Part shown: positions 12,901-21,810 of the stretch, piece after piece
How the letters are laid out: each line of letters starts with the position of its first letter
Numbering within the stretch: position 1 is the first letter of the stretch
Position numbers and translations under genes: made by a program
DNA from: Epiperipatus broadwayi
Lineage: Eukaryota; Onychophora; Udeonychophora; Euonychophora; Peripatidae
Assembly (NCBI GenBank): GCA_028023455.1
Contig: JAQFVV010012575.1
Coordinates: forward strand, 2,125,275 to 2,189,274
Direction of reading: 5' to 3'
Length of the DNA: 64,000 bases
Notes under the pieces: model-generated
Seen by the model: only the letters and a program-made list of their open reading frames with translations
Databases searched by the model: none
What the model was told of the DNA's origin: nothing

Positions 12901-14207
12901 GGTACTGCTATTTATTTATATAAACTGTATTTAAACTTATTTTGGAATTACACAAATTAAGATTTTTAAATATAATATTATGGCATAAATAGAAAAATAA
13001 TAAGATCAGAAAGAAAATATTCTTATAAAGTCAATATATTTGATAAACTTTAAAGTCTATATCTTAGATCAAAAGAAGTGTAATAATTTCTAATGTAATT
13101 AAAATGATTAATAACATGTGTGTATAACATGTATGTATATACTGAAAGATTGTTATTATGAATAGGTCTGTTTAAAGATTTTGCTAAAAAAAAAAATAGA
13201 AAATTTAGAGGGTGATTTGAATATTTTGTATTTGAATTTTCAGCTAGCAATATGCTTGAAATGGTTTATTTATTTATATTGATAGATGGCAAAGTTTAAA
13301 ATGACTAATGTTGTAATCTTTCATTATATAGTAAGTTAAACATGCATGTTTACTAGCAATTTAAAAATTGTTGCTAATTTAATTTCCCTGCTCTTTGTTT
13401 GAATAAGTTCTGTATTTCTCTATATAACAACATTTGAACATACGATTAAAGAGATTATTCTTTTGAATCAGCTGTTAAAACAGTGTGTGATAAAATAAAG
13501 TTAATTAATAAATTTGTTAATTTTAAATTATTCCACTGAATTTATTTAGTACTAGATTAGATATTTGTCTTTAATCATATACATATTCTGTAGAATCTAT
13601 AGCTATTTAAAGCTCCGTCTGGACATAATAAAATTTTGGATATGTATATGTGGATACCTACATAATTTTTTTAGAATTTTTTAAATAGCACTAAAGATCA
13701 TCTTTAAAATTCACACACTTCGTTTATATATTTCATGATGATGATTAATATTTTATTTATGGCCAATTAATTCATGATACATGGCTCTGAACTTTGGTGA
13801 TTATTTGACATTAGGGTAATGATCTTTGTATTTTAATGTATGCTTAGGATTATTGACATTTAGGCATATGCATGTAACAAGAAATATTGGTGTTTGCTGT
13901 TTTGTAGTACTTGTGCTTTATAACCTAACATTTGCTTGAGATGATAGCTTAAGATTTTACATATTACTTAAATCCAGTCACAGATAATGAAATCTGATTC
14001 TATTTATCATTATCTGTAATATTCTCTTTTGATTCCTTAGAAATGATTGATTATTTGTAAGTGCTGAGAAAGAGTGCCAAGCAGAAGTTTCATTATTTGA
14101 TATTTTCTTTGGGTTAATTTCCATTACATCAATCTTTATCACAATAAAAGGGTTGCCATAAAAATAAACAGGTTGAGATTCTTAGTACTGTTAAGGTGTG
14201 GACTGCT
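9991..14207. other. AT-rich DNA without a recognisable gene
   Basis: Short chance frames only. The stretch around 10010-10190 is A/T homopolymer-rich. I see no TIR pair, LTR or coding signature, and the sequence is compatible with intergenic or intronic DNA. Confidence 0.5.
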
Positions 14208-14244
14208 TATATATATATATATATATATGAAAAAACAAATACAA

Positions 14245-14292
<48 letters not shown>
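14208..14292. repeat. (TA)n microsatellite at the outer 3' edge of the left PLE copy
   Basis: Two TA tracts (about 14208-14229 and 14247-14292) abut the 3' end of the minus-strand PLE copy. The plus-strand copy on the other side ends near a second (TA)n at 16882-16938, so both 3' ends lie beside microsatellite. This could reflect target preference or the element's own tail. The Tyr/Ile frames called across it are artefacts. Confidence 0.9.
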
Positions 14293-14294
<2 letters not shown>

Positions 14295-15426
14295 CAAAAC
14301 TACCCCAAATCTAAAATTAAACCAGACCAGCATAAAAATAATATTAAAACACAACCTAAGGTTTCACTGCTACAAGCAGACTTCTCAAGTGTAAAGAACT
14401 ACAAAAAAAAAAAAAACCACACATTATATATACTATTAAAAACTACCCACAAATCCATTCACTTCCCATCCACCCTTAATATTAAAAGAACTCTTAAATA
14501 AGTTAATTGCTTCAGAATAATAAATTTTCAATAATAAAGACTCTTTAATTCTTCTTTTGATTTCATTTCTCTCAAAGAAGACAACCTTAGCTTCATCAAA
14601 ATCAATAGTGTGGCCTGTATCTTTTTCATGGACATACAAAGCAGAACTAAGATATCTATTTTTAACTCTACTTTTATGAACCTTTATTCTTTCATTTAAA
14701 CTCAAACAATTTACTATTTCTACACACAATTTTATAAGAAGACAATTTAAATGGCAAAGAAATAAAATCATATTTTTCTTTAACCTTTACATCCTTACAA
14801 ATATTACTATTAAATAAAATACTTTTAACAAATTTATCAGAGTATCCAACACTCAAATAATCTTTATAAAATTGATATTTCTGAAACAAAGCTACCCCAC
14901 TAGAATTATTTAATTTAATATTCCTATGACAATAATTCCTTAAAGCAGCTACTTTATGAGATACAGACTGATAGCTATCAGGTTTAATTATAGATCTTAA
15001 TTCTTTACTTTTAACTAAATGACTGCACAATAAACAATTAATTTCTATATTTCTAATCACCAAAAGATCTAAAAATTTTAACTTACCAAAATCTAACTCC
15101 CCTCCTTCTAACACAAATTTTATAGAAGGATCAAAACAATTAAACTCATTTACAAATTCCTTCAATTTATCATTCTCAACTACAAATAAACAATCATCAA
15201 CATATCTGACAAATAATTTTACGTATAAACAATTCTTTTTAATAATAATTTCCTCTTCCATAAAACTAATATAAACTGAACATACTAAAGGAGAAATAAT
15301 ATAACCTATTATCCACCCTTCCTTAATCTTATAAAAATTACCTCTATAAGTAAAATACATAGAATCTTCCAATAACAAAAGCAAATCTTTAATTACCTTA
15401 ATTTTATTTTTTGATAAAGAACTTTC
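14293..15426 (-). pseudogene. Penelope-like element, left inverted copy with a 152-bp deletion
   Basis: This is an almost identical reverse-complement copy of 15564-16844. Minus-strand frames at 15384-14692 and 14771-14436 encode the RT C-terminal half (GYIISPL and YVDD boxes) and the last part of the endonuclease. Compared with the right copy, 152 bp are missing (right-copy coordinates about 16283-16434), with TTTG at both breakpoints. This removes the GVVY...YID half of the GIY-YIG domain and shifts the frame, so the copy is dead. A few substitutions also differ (E/G, I/T and K/N). It is truncated at its 5' end next to the 71-bp duplication at 15427. Confidence 0.85.
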
Positions 15427-15568
15427 AAATATGTATCAGTCTGTTAATAGGTTAAGCAGTATTGATGTTCTTTTGTCTGTATTGATTAAGAAAAGTTAAA
15501 ATATGTATCAGTCTGTTAATAGGTTAAGCAGTATTGATGTTCTTTTGTCTGTATTGATTAAGAAAAGT
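15427..15568 (+). repeat. 71-bp tandem duplication at the junction of the PLE pair
   Basis: The block ATATGTATCAGTCTGTTAAT... to GATTAAGAAAAGTT occurs twice, starting at 15427 and 15498 with a 71-bp offset. The second copy runs directly into the PLE frame; the first directly follows the end of the inverted left copy. The duplication therefore lies exactly at the symmetry centre of the head-to-head pair and may record template switching during insertion. Confidence 0.85.
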
Positions 15569-16705
15569 TCTTTATCAAAAAATAAAATTAAGGTAATTAA
15601 AGATTTGCTTTTGTTATTGGAAGATTCTATGTATTTTACTTATAGAGGTAATTTTTATAAGATTAAGGAAGGGTGGATAATAGGTTATATTATTTCTCCT
15701 TTAGTATGTTCAGTTTATATTAGTTTTATGGAAGAGGAAATTATTATTAAAAAGAATTGTTTATATGTAAAATTATTTGTCAGATATGTTGATGATTGTT
15801 TATTTGTAGTTGAGAATGATAAATTGAAGGAATTTGTAAATGAGTTTAATTGTTTTGATCCTTCTATAAAATTTGTGTTAGAAGGAGGGGGGTTAGATTT
15901 TGGTAAGTTAAAATTTTTAGATCTTTTGGTGATTAGAAATATAGAAACTAATTGTTTATTGTGCAGTCATTTAGTTAAAAGTAAAGAATTAAGATCTATA
16001 ATTAAACCTGATAGCTATCAGTCTGTATCTCATAAAGTAGCTGCTTTAAGGAATTATTGTCATAGGAATATTAAATTAAATAATTCTAGTGGGGTAGCTT
16101 TGTTTCAGAAATATCAATTTTATAAAGATTATTTGAGTGTTGGATACTCTGATAAATTTGTTAAAAGTATTTTATTTAATAGTAATATTTGTAAGGATGT
16201 AAAGGTTAAAGAAAAATATGATTTTATTTCTTTGCCATTTAAATTGTCTTCTTATAATATTGTGTGTAGAAATAGTAAATTGTTTGGAAATAAGAAAATT
16301 GCTTGGAAAAGGGGTGTTACATTGAATAATTTATTAAATAATACAAAAGAAGTTTTTGATAGAAAGACTATTCCTGGTGTGGTATATTTTATTCCTTGTT
16401 TATTTTGTAAGAAGGTTTACATAGATCAGAGTAGTTTGAGTTTAAATGAAAGAATAAAGGTTCATAAAAGTAGAGTTAAAAATAGATATCTTAGTTCTGC
16501 TTTGTATGTCCATGAAAAAGATACAGGCCACACTATTGATTTTGATGAAGCTAAGGTTGTCTTCTTTGAGAGAAATGAAATCAAAAGAAGAATTAAAGAG
16601 TCTTTATTATTGAAAATTTATTATTCTGAAGCAATTAACTTATTTAAGAGTTCTTTTAATATTAAGGGTGGATGGGAAGTGAATGGATTTGTGGGTAGTT
16701 TTTAA
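15503..16705 (+). CDS. Penelope-like retroelement protein, RT C-terminal half plus GIY-YIG endonuclease (5'-truncated)
   Basis: A 400-codon open frame. The RT part shows GYIISPLVCSVY (residues 61-72, the 'GxxLSP' motif), YVDD at 95-98, and FLDLLVIR near 138-145. A PLE connector follows (IKPDSYQSVSHKVAALRNY, about 167-185). The endonuclease has GVVY at 292-295 and YID (usual YIG) at 306-308, R317/H321, a CCHH-type zinc set (C299, C302, H337, H343) and Glu366 in IKESLL. PLE proteins are usually about twice as long. The N-terminus and RT motif A with its catalytic Asp are missing, so this is a truncated, probably inactive copy despite the intact frame. The Met at 15503 is merely the first available and lies in the duplicated junction. 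The homologous 3' tail ends at about 16844. Confidence 0.8.
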   Translation: MYQSVNRLSSIDVLLSVLIKKSSLSKNKIKVIKDLLLLLEDSMYFTYRGNFYKIKEGWIIGYIISPLVCSVYISFMEEEIIIKKNCLYVKLFVRYVDDCLFVVENDKLKEFVNEFNCFDPSIKFVLEGGGLDFGKLKFLDLLVIRNIETNCLLCSHLVKSKELRSIIKPDSYQSVSHKVAALRNYCHRNIKLNNSSGVALFQKYQFYKDYLSVGYSDKFVKSILFNSNICKDVKVKEKYDFISLPFKLSSYNIVCRNSKLFGNKKIAWKRGVTLNNLLNNTKEVFDRKTIPGVVYFIPCLFCKKVYIDQSSLSLNERIKVHKSRVKNRYLSSALYVHEKDTGHTIDFDEAKVVFFERNEIKRRIKESLLLKIYYSEAINLFKSSFNIKGGWEVNGFVGSF

Positions 16706-16745
16706 TAGTATATATAATGTGTGGTTTTTTTTTTGTAGTTCTTTA

Positions 16746-16785
16746 CACTTGAGAAGTCTGCTTGTAGCAGTGAAACCTTAGGTTG
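16746..16785 (+). ncRNA. Hammerhead-like (degenerate) motif in the PLE 3' UTR
   Basis: Downstream of the PLE stop: CACTTGAGAAG, stem CTGC/GCAG with loop TTGTA, T, then GAAACC, loop TTA, GG, TT. The order (purine-rich core, stem-loop, GAAACC, short loop, GG) parallels the better motif at 4006-4039. The first core strand is not a clean CUGANGA, so cleavage is doubtful. The inverted PLE copy carries the same motif on the minus strand at about 14353-14391. Known biology: PLEs often carry hammerheads in their terminal pseudo-LTRs. Confidence 0.35.
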
Positions 16786-16878
16786 TGTTTTAATATTATT
16801 TTTATGCTGGTCTGGTTTAATTTTAGATTTGGGGTAGTTTTGATTTTATATTGACTAGTTTAGCTTTATGCTTGTAAT

Positions 16879-16881
<3 letters not shown>

Positions 16882-16958
<77 letters not shown>
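16882..16958. repeat. (TA)n followed by (TG)n microsatellite
   Basis: Pure TA dinucleotides (about 16882-16938) pass into pure TG (about 16939-16958), just downstream of the 3' end of the right PLE copy. Confidence 0.95.
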
Positions 16959-17018
16959 ATGAGTGGATATTAAAATAATCAATTCAGAGCTTTAACGTGT
17001 TGCATGCAAATTAAGTAA

Positions 17019-17229
17019 CATGTAATTTGCTTATAAGGCAATGGGTAATTTGCTTATTTTGAATATTTTTAAATATGTAAGTAGCAGAATTTGAACTTAG
17101 GATTTTTCAGTCTATATTCAACAAATATAGACTGAAAAACCCTAAGTTCAAATCTTTCTATGAACATATATAAGAAACATTCAGTATAAGCAAATGACAT
17201 ATTGTCTTGTAAGCAAATTACATATTGCC
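17019..17229. repeat. Foldback element with arms of about 100 bp
   Basis: The left arm (about 17019-17125) and right arm (about 17131-17229) are reverse complements with scattered mismatches. The inner 28 bp, TTTGAACTTAGG...CAGTCTATAT, are nearly perfect. A third copy of the inner part (AGACTGAAAAATCCTAAGTTC) lies at about 17641-17661. TTTGCTTA occurs repeatedly in both arms. Non-coding; probably a MITE-like or foldback repeat. Confidence 0.7.
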
Positions 17230-17898
17230 TTGGAAATAGATGACATCATAGTATATTTTCAGTTTATCCCTCTCCTATTAATATGTATGGATATGTAATG
17301 GTCCAATAATATGAGGGGTTAGATTGACATAATGCTCACATGGGTATGACTACAATATCAAATCCAACAAGGGCTTTGAGCATTCCATCATCAGTTTTCA
17401 ATGAAATTAATGGTTGAATAGTTGGAAGAGTGAAAAGATTAAATTCTGTCCAGTAAAGTTTAAGAAATTACTATCTTAATATAAACTGAGCACTGATTGT
17501 ATCTATGTATGGGAGATTATGATCTAGTTCAACTAATGAGTACTGGTTCTACATAAAATACATATATTGGTAATCATGCATCTTTTTCCCATGTATTTGA
17601 TCACAGGCATTGGTTGCTTGAAAAGGAGTGAACAACCATAGACTGAAAAATCCTAAGTTCATATACCTCTATTTAAATAAATTAACTAACAGTAATAATA
17701 ATAATCTTCATTAAAAAGATGGGAAAGAGTGGTTATATGTATTAAATAATTATAATTATCAAAAGTAGGAGTTAATTGTAATATTTAAAAACATGTAGAT
17801 GGGTATAATTGAAATTATTTAATTGTATAAATTATGGCTAAATAATAAGTTCAAGGACTGGAAAAAAATATATTAAAATTAATCTTAAATTACGTTTT

Positions 17899-18001
17899 CT
17901 TTTTTTCATGAGTCAAAGTATCGGCCGGGAAGCGAACCCGCAAACTCGGGACAACTGCTTGTGAGGCAGCTGTGCTGACCACTCGGCCAACAACGCTTGA
18001 C
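17899..18001 (-). mobile_element. tRNA-derived SINE or retro-tRNA pseudogene, copy 1, with 11-bp target duplication
   Basis: On the minus strand the sequence has a Pol III A box (TGGCCGAGTGG) and B box (GGTTCGCTTCC). Its anticodon-arm-like hairpin has loop CTCACAA, which would place CAC (Val) at the anticodon. A proper acceptor stem cannot be formed, so it is not a working tRNA gene. It ends in an A-rich tail (CATGAAAAAAAG). The 11-bp direct repeat AATTACGTTTT flanks it at 17888-17898 and 18002-18012, the signature of L1-type retroposition. A diverged relative is at 27083-27190. Confidence 0.75.
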
Positions 18002-18012
18002 AATTACGTTTT

Positions 18013-18850
18013 ATATGTGTATAAATAAGATAGATGAATATAAGTACCCATAAAATCAATACATATAAACAAATATATTATTTTGGCTTTAGGTTTATTA
18101 ATGTCATAGAATAATAATAAACTTAATTAATTATAGACAATTATTTAGAAGTTACTAGAGTTAAATTATTTTTAAAAAACTTGATTGAGGTTTGTAAAAA
18201 AAAAAAAACATATTTATAAGATTTTTAATAATTAAACGCTGTACATATTATTTTAAAAATTCATTTAAAGTTACTTTTTTCGCTATGTATTTAATTATCA
18301 ATATACAGTACGACAAAGGTACCGTTTCAGAAAGTTGGAAAAAAAACTGAAAGTAAAAATTCTTATATATTTCTTTTTACTTTATTTTAAAAAGTTTATA
18401 ACTATTTTTTAAATCTATTAAATCAAATTTCATTTTCAGGGCTAGCTACTTTGTCATGTTTTACATGAGTAGAATTTTGTGTTAATGTAAAAGGAATGGA
18501 AAAAGTTTTTTTAATGTGTGTTCAATTTGGTTTCAAAATAGTATGTATAAACAGGCTATAAGGTGTGTAATGAGTAAAGGAATCTTTCGTTTCCCTTGAT
18601 TGTCAGTTATAATATGCAAAGGACTATTTTAAATGCTTTAAAATCAACTTGAGATGAGGATAATTCAAAAATAGCAAGGCATGCTATTGTAATTTATTTT
18701 TTCAAATATTATTTTCAGAGTGCTTTAAAATAAAAGATTAATTTTACACACTTTTCGATATTTGGGATTAGTACTGCCATAATGTAATAGTTCAGCCATA
18801 ATTAATCTAGCACTTAAGGTTTTCATAATAATTTTGCTGCCCATGTTTTT
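18013..18850. other. AT-rich DNA without a recognisable gene
   Basis: No coding frame or repeat structure stands out beyond A/T runs. The stretch 18960-19667 is similar and carries nothing I recognise. Confidence 0.5.
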
Positions 18851-18955
18851 GGCAGAATGCCATCACCTTCTCCAGTAGGGGGAGCTGTTTGCCATGGCAG
18901 AATGCCATACCCTTCTCCAGTAGGGGGAGCTGTTTGCTATGGCAGAATGCCATAG
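18851..18955. repeat. 45-bp tandem repeat, about 2.3 units, with palindromic unit boundary
   Basis: GGCAGAATGC recurs at 18851, 18896 and 18941, with CTTCTCCAGTAGGGGGAGCT between. The boundary motif ATGGCAGAATGCCAT is itself a palindrome. The block is GC-richer than its surroundings. Confidence 0.9.
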
Positions 18956-19667
18956 TTGTGATTATTATAAAAATCTAAAGTAGTAGAATAATTCAAAAAG
19001 TTAGACTAATTATGGCTGGATGATTACATCATAGCTTTTGTTTGATGCTGAAGTCCTTTTATAAAGTGATTAATTGCATAAAATTAATAATTTAACCCAA
19101 TAGTAATCAAAAAATTCAGATTTATATTTCTTAATTTAATTTAGCTGCATTTACTATAGGTGGACATGTAAAGTTAAGGTATAATACTTTTGCCTATAAA
19201 TCTATTTGACAATCAATGTTAGATTAAATTACAAAAGATAACTGGAGCCAATAATATACCTATTTATTATTTTGAGGTGCATATAACTGTTTATATTTTA
19301 ACACTACACTTACAATTCTTTTACAAATATCAAACTAATTAAAGACATAGAAAGAAAGTAGAAAAACCATATAAAATAAATTATTTTCAAGATAATCTTC
19401 TATATATCAAAATAAAATAATTGAATATTAGGATGATTAAATAGACATTAAGAGACTTCAAAGTAATTTAAATATATAATTAAAATTAATGAAGATATTT
19501 AAACTGAACTGATATAATTTATATAGCTATTAGAGAGCACAACCTCTATTATATCCAGTGCCCAATGGGGCTTATTTCATTTGACCCAATCTTTTCAGTG
19601 GAGCATATGAAAAAATATTTATTTTTAACACTTCTTTCTATACAATATATATATATATATGTATGAA

Positions 19668-20108
19668 AAATTTAAATTCAATATATATATTAAATATTAG
19701 TAATATTAATATAATTCAACTTATTCTGTTAAAAGTACTTTCAACTACATTTCTTTTAGCCTTTGCCATCTATATAACGATATAGCATTGAATAATCAAA
19801 ATGAGACATTATTTTATAACTCCCATAATTCCATTCAGTCTTCCCATAATTCTCTTATTTTACTGTTTGATGATTGATGATTCATTAATACTTGACGATT
19901 TTTCAAATTAATATAGCTTCTTTTATTTTTTATTTATTGTGGCAACGTTCAATTTATATAATTTTTATAATCAAATTTAAACCCAATTGTGGTAACATTC
20001 AATTTGTATAATTTTTATATTTTTATAATCAAATTTAAACCCATATTTACATGTTTATCATGATCAAATATAATAAATGTTGAAGGTCTATGTTCATCTT
20101 TTCCTAAT
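19668..20108 (-). pseudogene. Left arm of a head-to-head PLE palindrome (GIY-YIG remnant)
   Basis: The minus strand contains a decayed PLE C-terminus: TTTGATCATGATAAACATG (FDHDKH) followed by KYGFEF-like sequence and KIKEAILI-like sequence before stops. It is the reverse complement of 20130-20484 over most of its length, with the 5' parts meeting at a centre near 20119. The left arm is longer mainly because of a 50-bp internal tandem duplication (GGCAACGTTC at 19941 against GGTAACATTC at 19991). Stops and indels show it is non-functional. Confidence 0.6.
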
Positions 20109-20129
20109 TGTTTATCTTTTTGAACACTT

Positions 20130-20484
20130 TTAGGAAAAGATGAAAATAGGCCTTCAGCATCTGTTATATTTGATCATAATAAGATTTGTAAATACGGGTT
20201 TGAATTTGATTTTAAAGACATAAAAATTATACAAATTGACTGTTGCTACAATAAATGAAAAATAAAAGAAGCTATATTAATTTGGGAAATCGTCAAGTAT
20301 TAATGAATCGTCAATCATTAAAATAACAGAATTATGGGAGAACTGCATAATATCCCATTTTGATTATTTAATGTTATATTGTTATATAGTTGATAAAGAC
20401 AAAAAGAATCTAGTGGAAATACTTCTAACAGAATAAGTTGAATTCTATTAATATTACTGTATTTAATATATATCAAATTTAAAT
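20130..20484 (+). pseudogene. Right arm of the head-to-head PLE palindrome
   Basis: The plus strand reads FDHNKICKYGFEFDFKDIK, then IQIDCCYNK, a stop, then KIKEAILI. This is the PLE endonuclease zinc/Glu-helix segment as in the other copies. With 19668-20108 it makes an imperfect palindrome of about 820 bp; the inner ends TTCATCTTTTCCTAA and TTAGGAAAAGATGAA pair. Its outer end nearly touches the pogo-like element starting at 20495. Decayed. Confidence 0.6.
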
Positions 20485-20494
20485 ATTGCATATA

Positions 20495-21808
20495 CACCTG
20501 GGTCTCATTTTACGCAGATTTATTTAATGCGATTTTGAAGTTACATGATTCATGTTTCTTTGTAAGTTGAACTCCGATAATGCACTATTACTTTAAATAA
20601 TAAATTTTGCACACTTACATCACATTGAAAGTAATAGCACATTATTTGAATTCGACTTTCATCTTAGTAATTTCAATATTTTCAGTACTTTATAATAATA
20701 AGATTTTATGCAATAATGAAATTAAAATCATGATTTCCACATTTTATGTATACCCACATTAAATTTTACAAGATTATAATGTAAATTTGTTCAAACATTG
20801 TGCGTGTTAATTTTGCATTTTAAATCACATTCTGTTTTTGCTTTTTATAAAGAACATAATCATTTATTAATCATTTAGTGTCCACAAGTTTATTTTTAAA
20901 AGGTGAGTAATAGCAGTGGGCACAATTAAATTTGACAATTAAAAATTAAAATCTGATTTTTAATTGTAATTAACAATATAAAAATCACTTAAGGTGACCT
21001 GAAATTAATGTGATGTGAAACGAAATTTGATTTTTAAATGGAATTGAAAATTAAAAAATTAAAGACAAAAATAAGAATTTACTTTTTAGTTGTTAGTTTT
21101 AATTAAATTTTTCCCAGCAGTGTAGAAAAAGATAATGAAACGGAAGTGGAACCTGTTCCTTTCACTGCAAAAATGATTCGAGAAGGTGGTCAACTTTCTA
21201 ATCAGTTGGCAAATTATTTTCTTATTAATGACACTAATCACAAACGTGCTCTTAAATTCCAATGAGAGCTAAATGGTTGTATGTCTGGATATCGCGAGAT
21301 TCATAAACAATTAATAAAATCATTATCTCAAAGATTAATTACTAATTACATTGTCACCAGAAAAACATTAACACATGAGAGTGAAGTTGGCGCTAGTTGT
21401 ATTTCCTCTTGTGAAGAATCTGATTTTTTACCAGTTTGCAAATGAACCTGTTTATCGGCAAGTAGCAATAATAATTAAAACGTGTATAAAAAATGTCAAT
21501 TATTGTACTGTAAATTATGCATAAAAATATATTGTTTTAAATAAAATTAAATATTATAGTTAAAAAAAGTTTGTCTTGTATCAATTTTTTTCAAATTTGA
21601 AATTTTTGTTAGTCATATTTTATTTCCTTATTTTTTTTTGCGTGAATTTTAAAGTAATTTTACGTTGGTGCTTTGCTTTTATGCAAGTTTTGAAAAATCA
21701 CAGTCCGTATCCCCCCTTTTTCAAGGTAAGTTACATCTATTTTTGTGCAATTTCTTTTGCGTGTGTTTTCTGAGGAACCTATCTATCGCATAAAATGAGA
21801 CCTAGGTG
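20495..21808 (+). mobile_element. pogo/Tigger-like DNA transposon, 1.3 kb, TIRs and TA target duplication
   Basis: The left end CACCTGGGTCTCATTTTACG and the right end, which reads CACCTAGGTCTCATTTTATG on the minus strand, form terminal inverted repeats. Each is flanked by TA (20493-20494 and 21809-21810), the target duplication of Tc1/mariner-pogo elements. TIRs of this CTCATTTTACGC type resemble pogo/Tigger ends. A plus-strand frame at 21119-21445 (108 codons, one internal TGA) could be the decayed transposase C-terminus. No DDE catalytic core is present, so this is an internally deleted, non-autonomous copy. The superfamily call rests on TIRs and TSD only. Confidence 0.6.
21119..21445 (+). 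pseudogene. Possible transposase C-terminal remnant inside the pogo-like element
   Basis: Translation runs VEKDNETEVEPVP, FTAKMIREGGQLSNQLANYF, then a stop, then NGCMSGYREIHKQL and CISSCEESDFLPVCK before the terminal stop. One in-frame TGA interrupts 108 codons. Its base composition is more protein-like than the surroundings. I do not recognise a specific domain. The position within TIRs suggests the acidic C-terminal tail of a pogo/Tigger transposase; a captured host exon is the alternative. Confidence 0.4.
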
Positions 21809-21810
21809 TA

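Noticed and set aside
14139-14501. Tyr/Ile-repeat frames over the TA microsatellite on both strands
   Set aside because: They are translations of (TA)n and of the PLE 3' UTR; no coding signature.
17899-18001. Functional tRNA-Val gene
   Set aside because: No complementary acceptor stem, an A-rich 3' tail and flanking target duplications indicate a retroposed copy.
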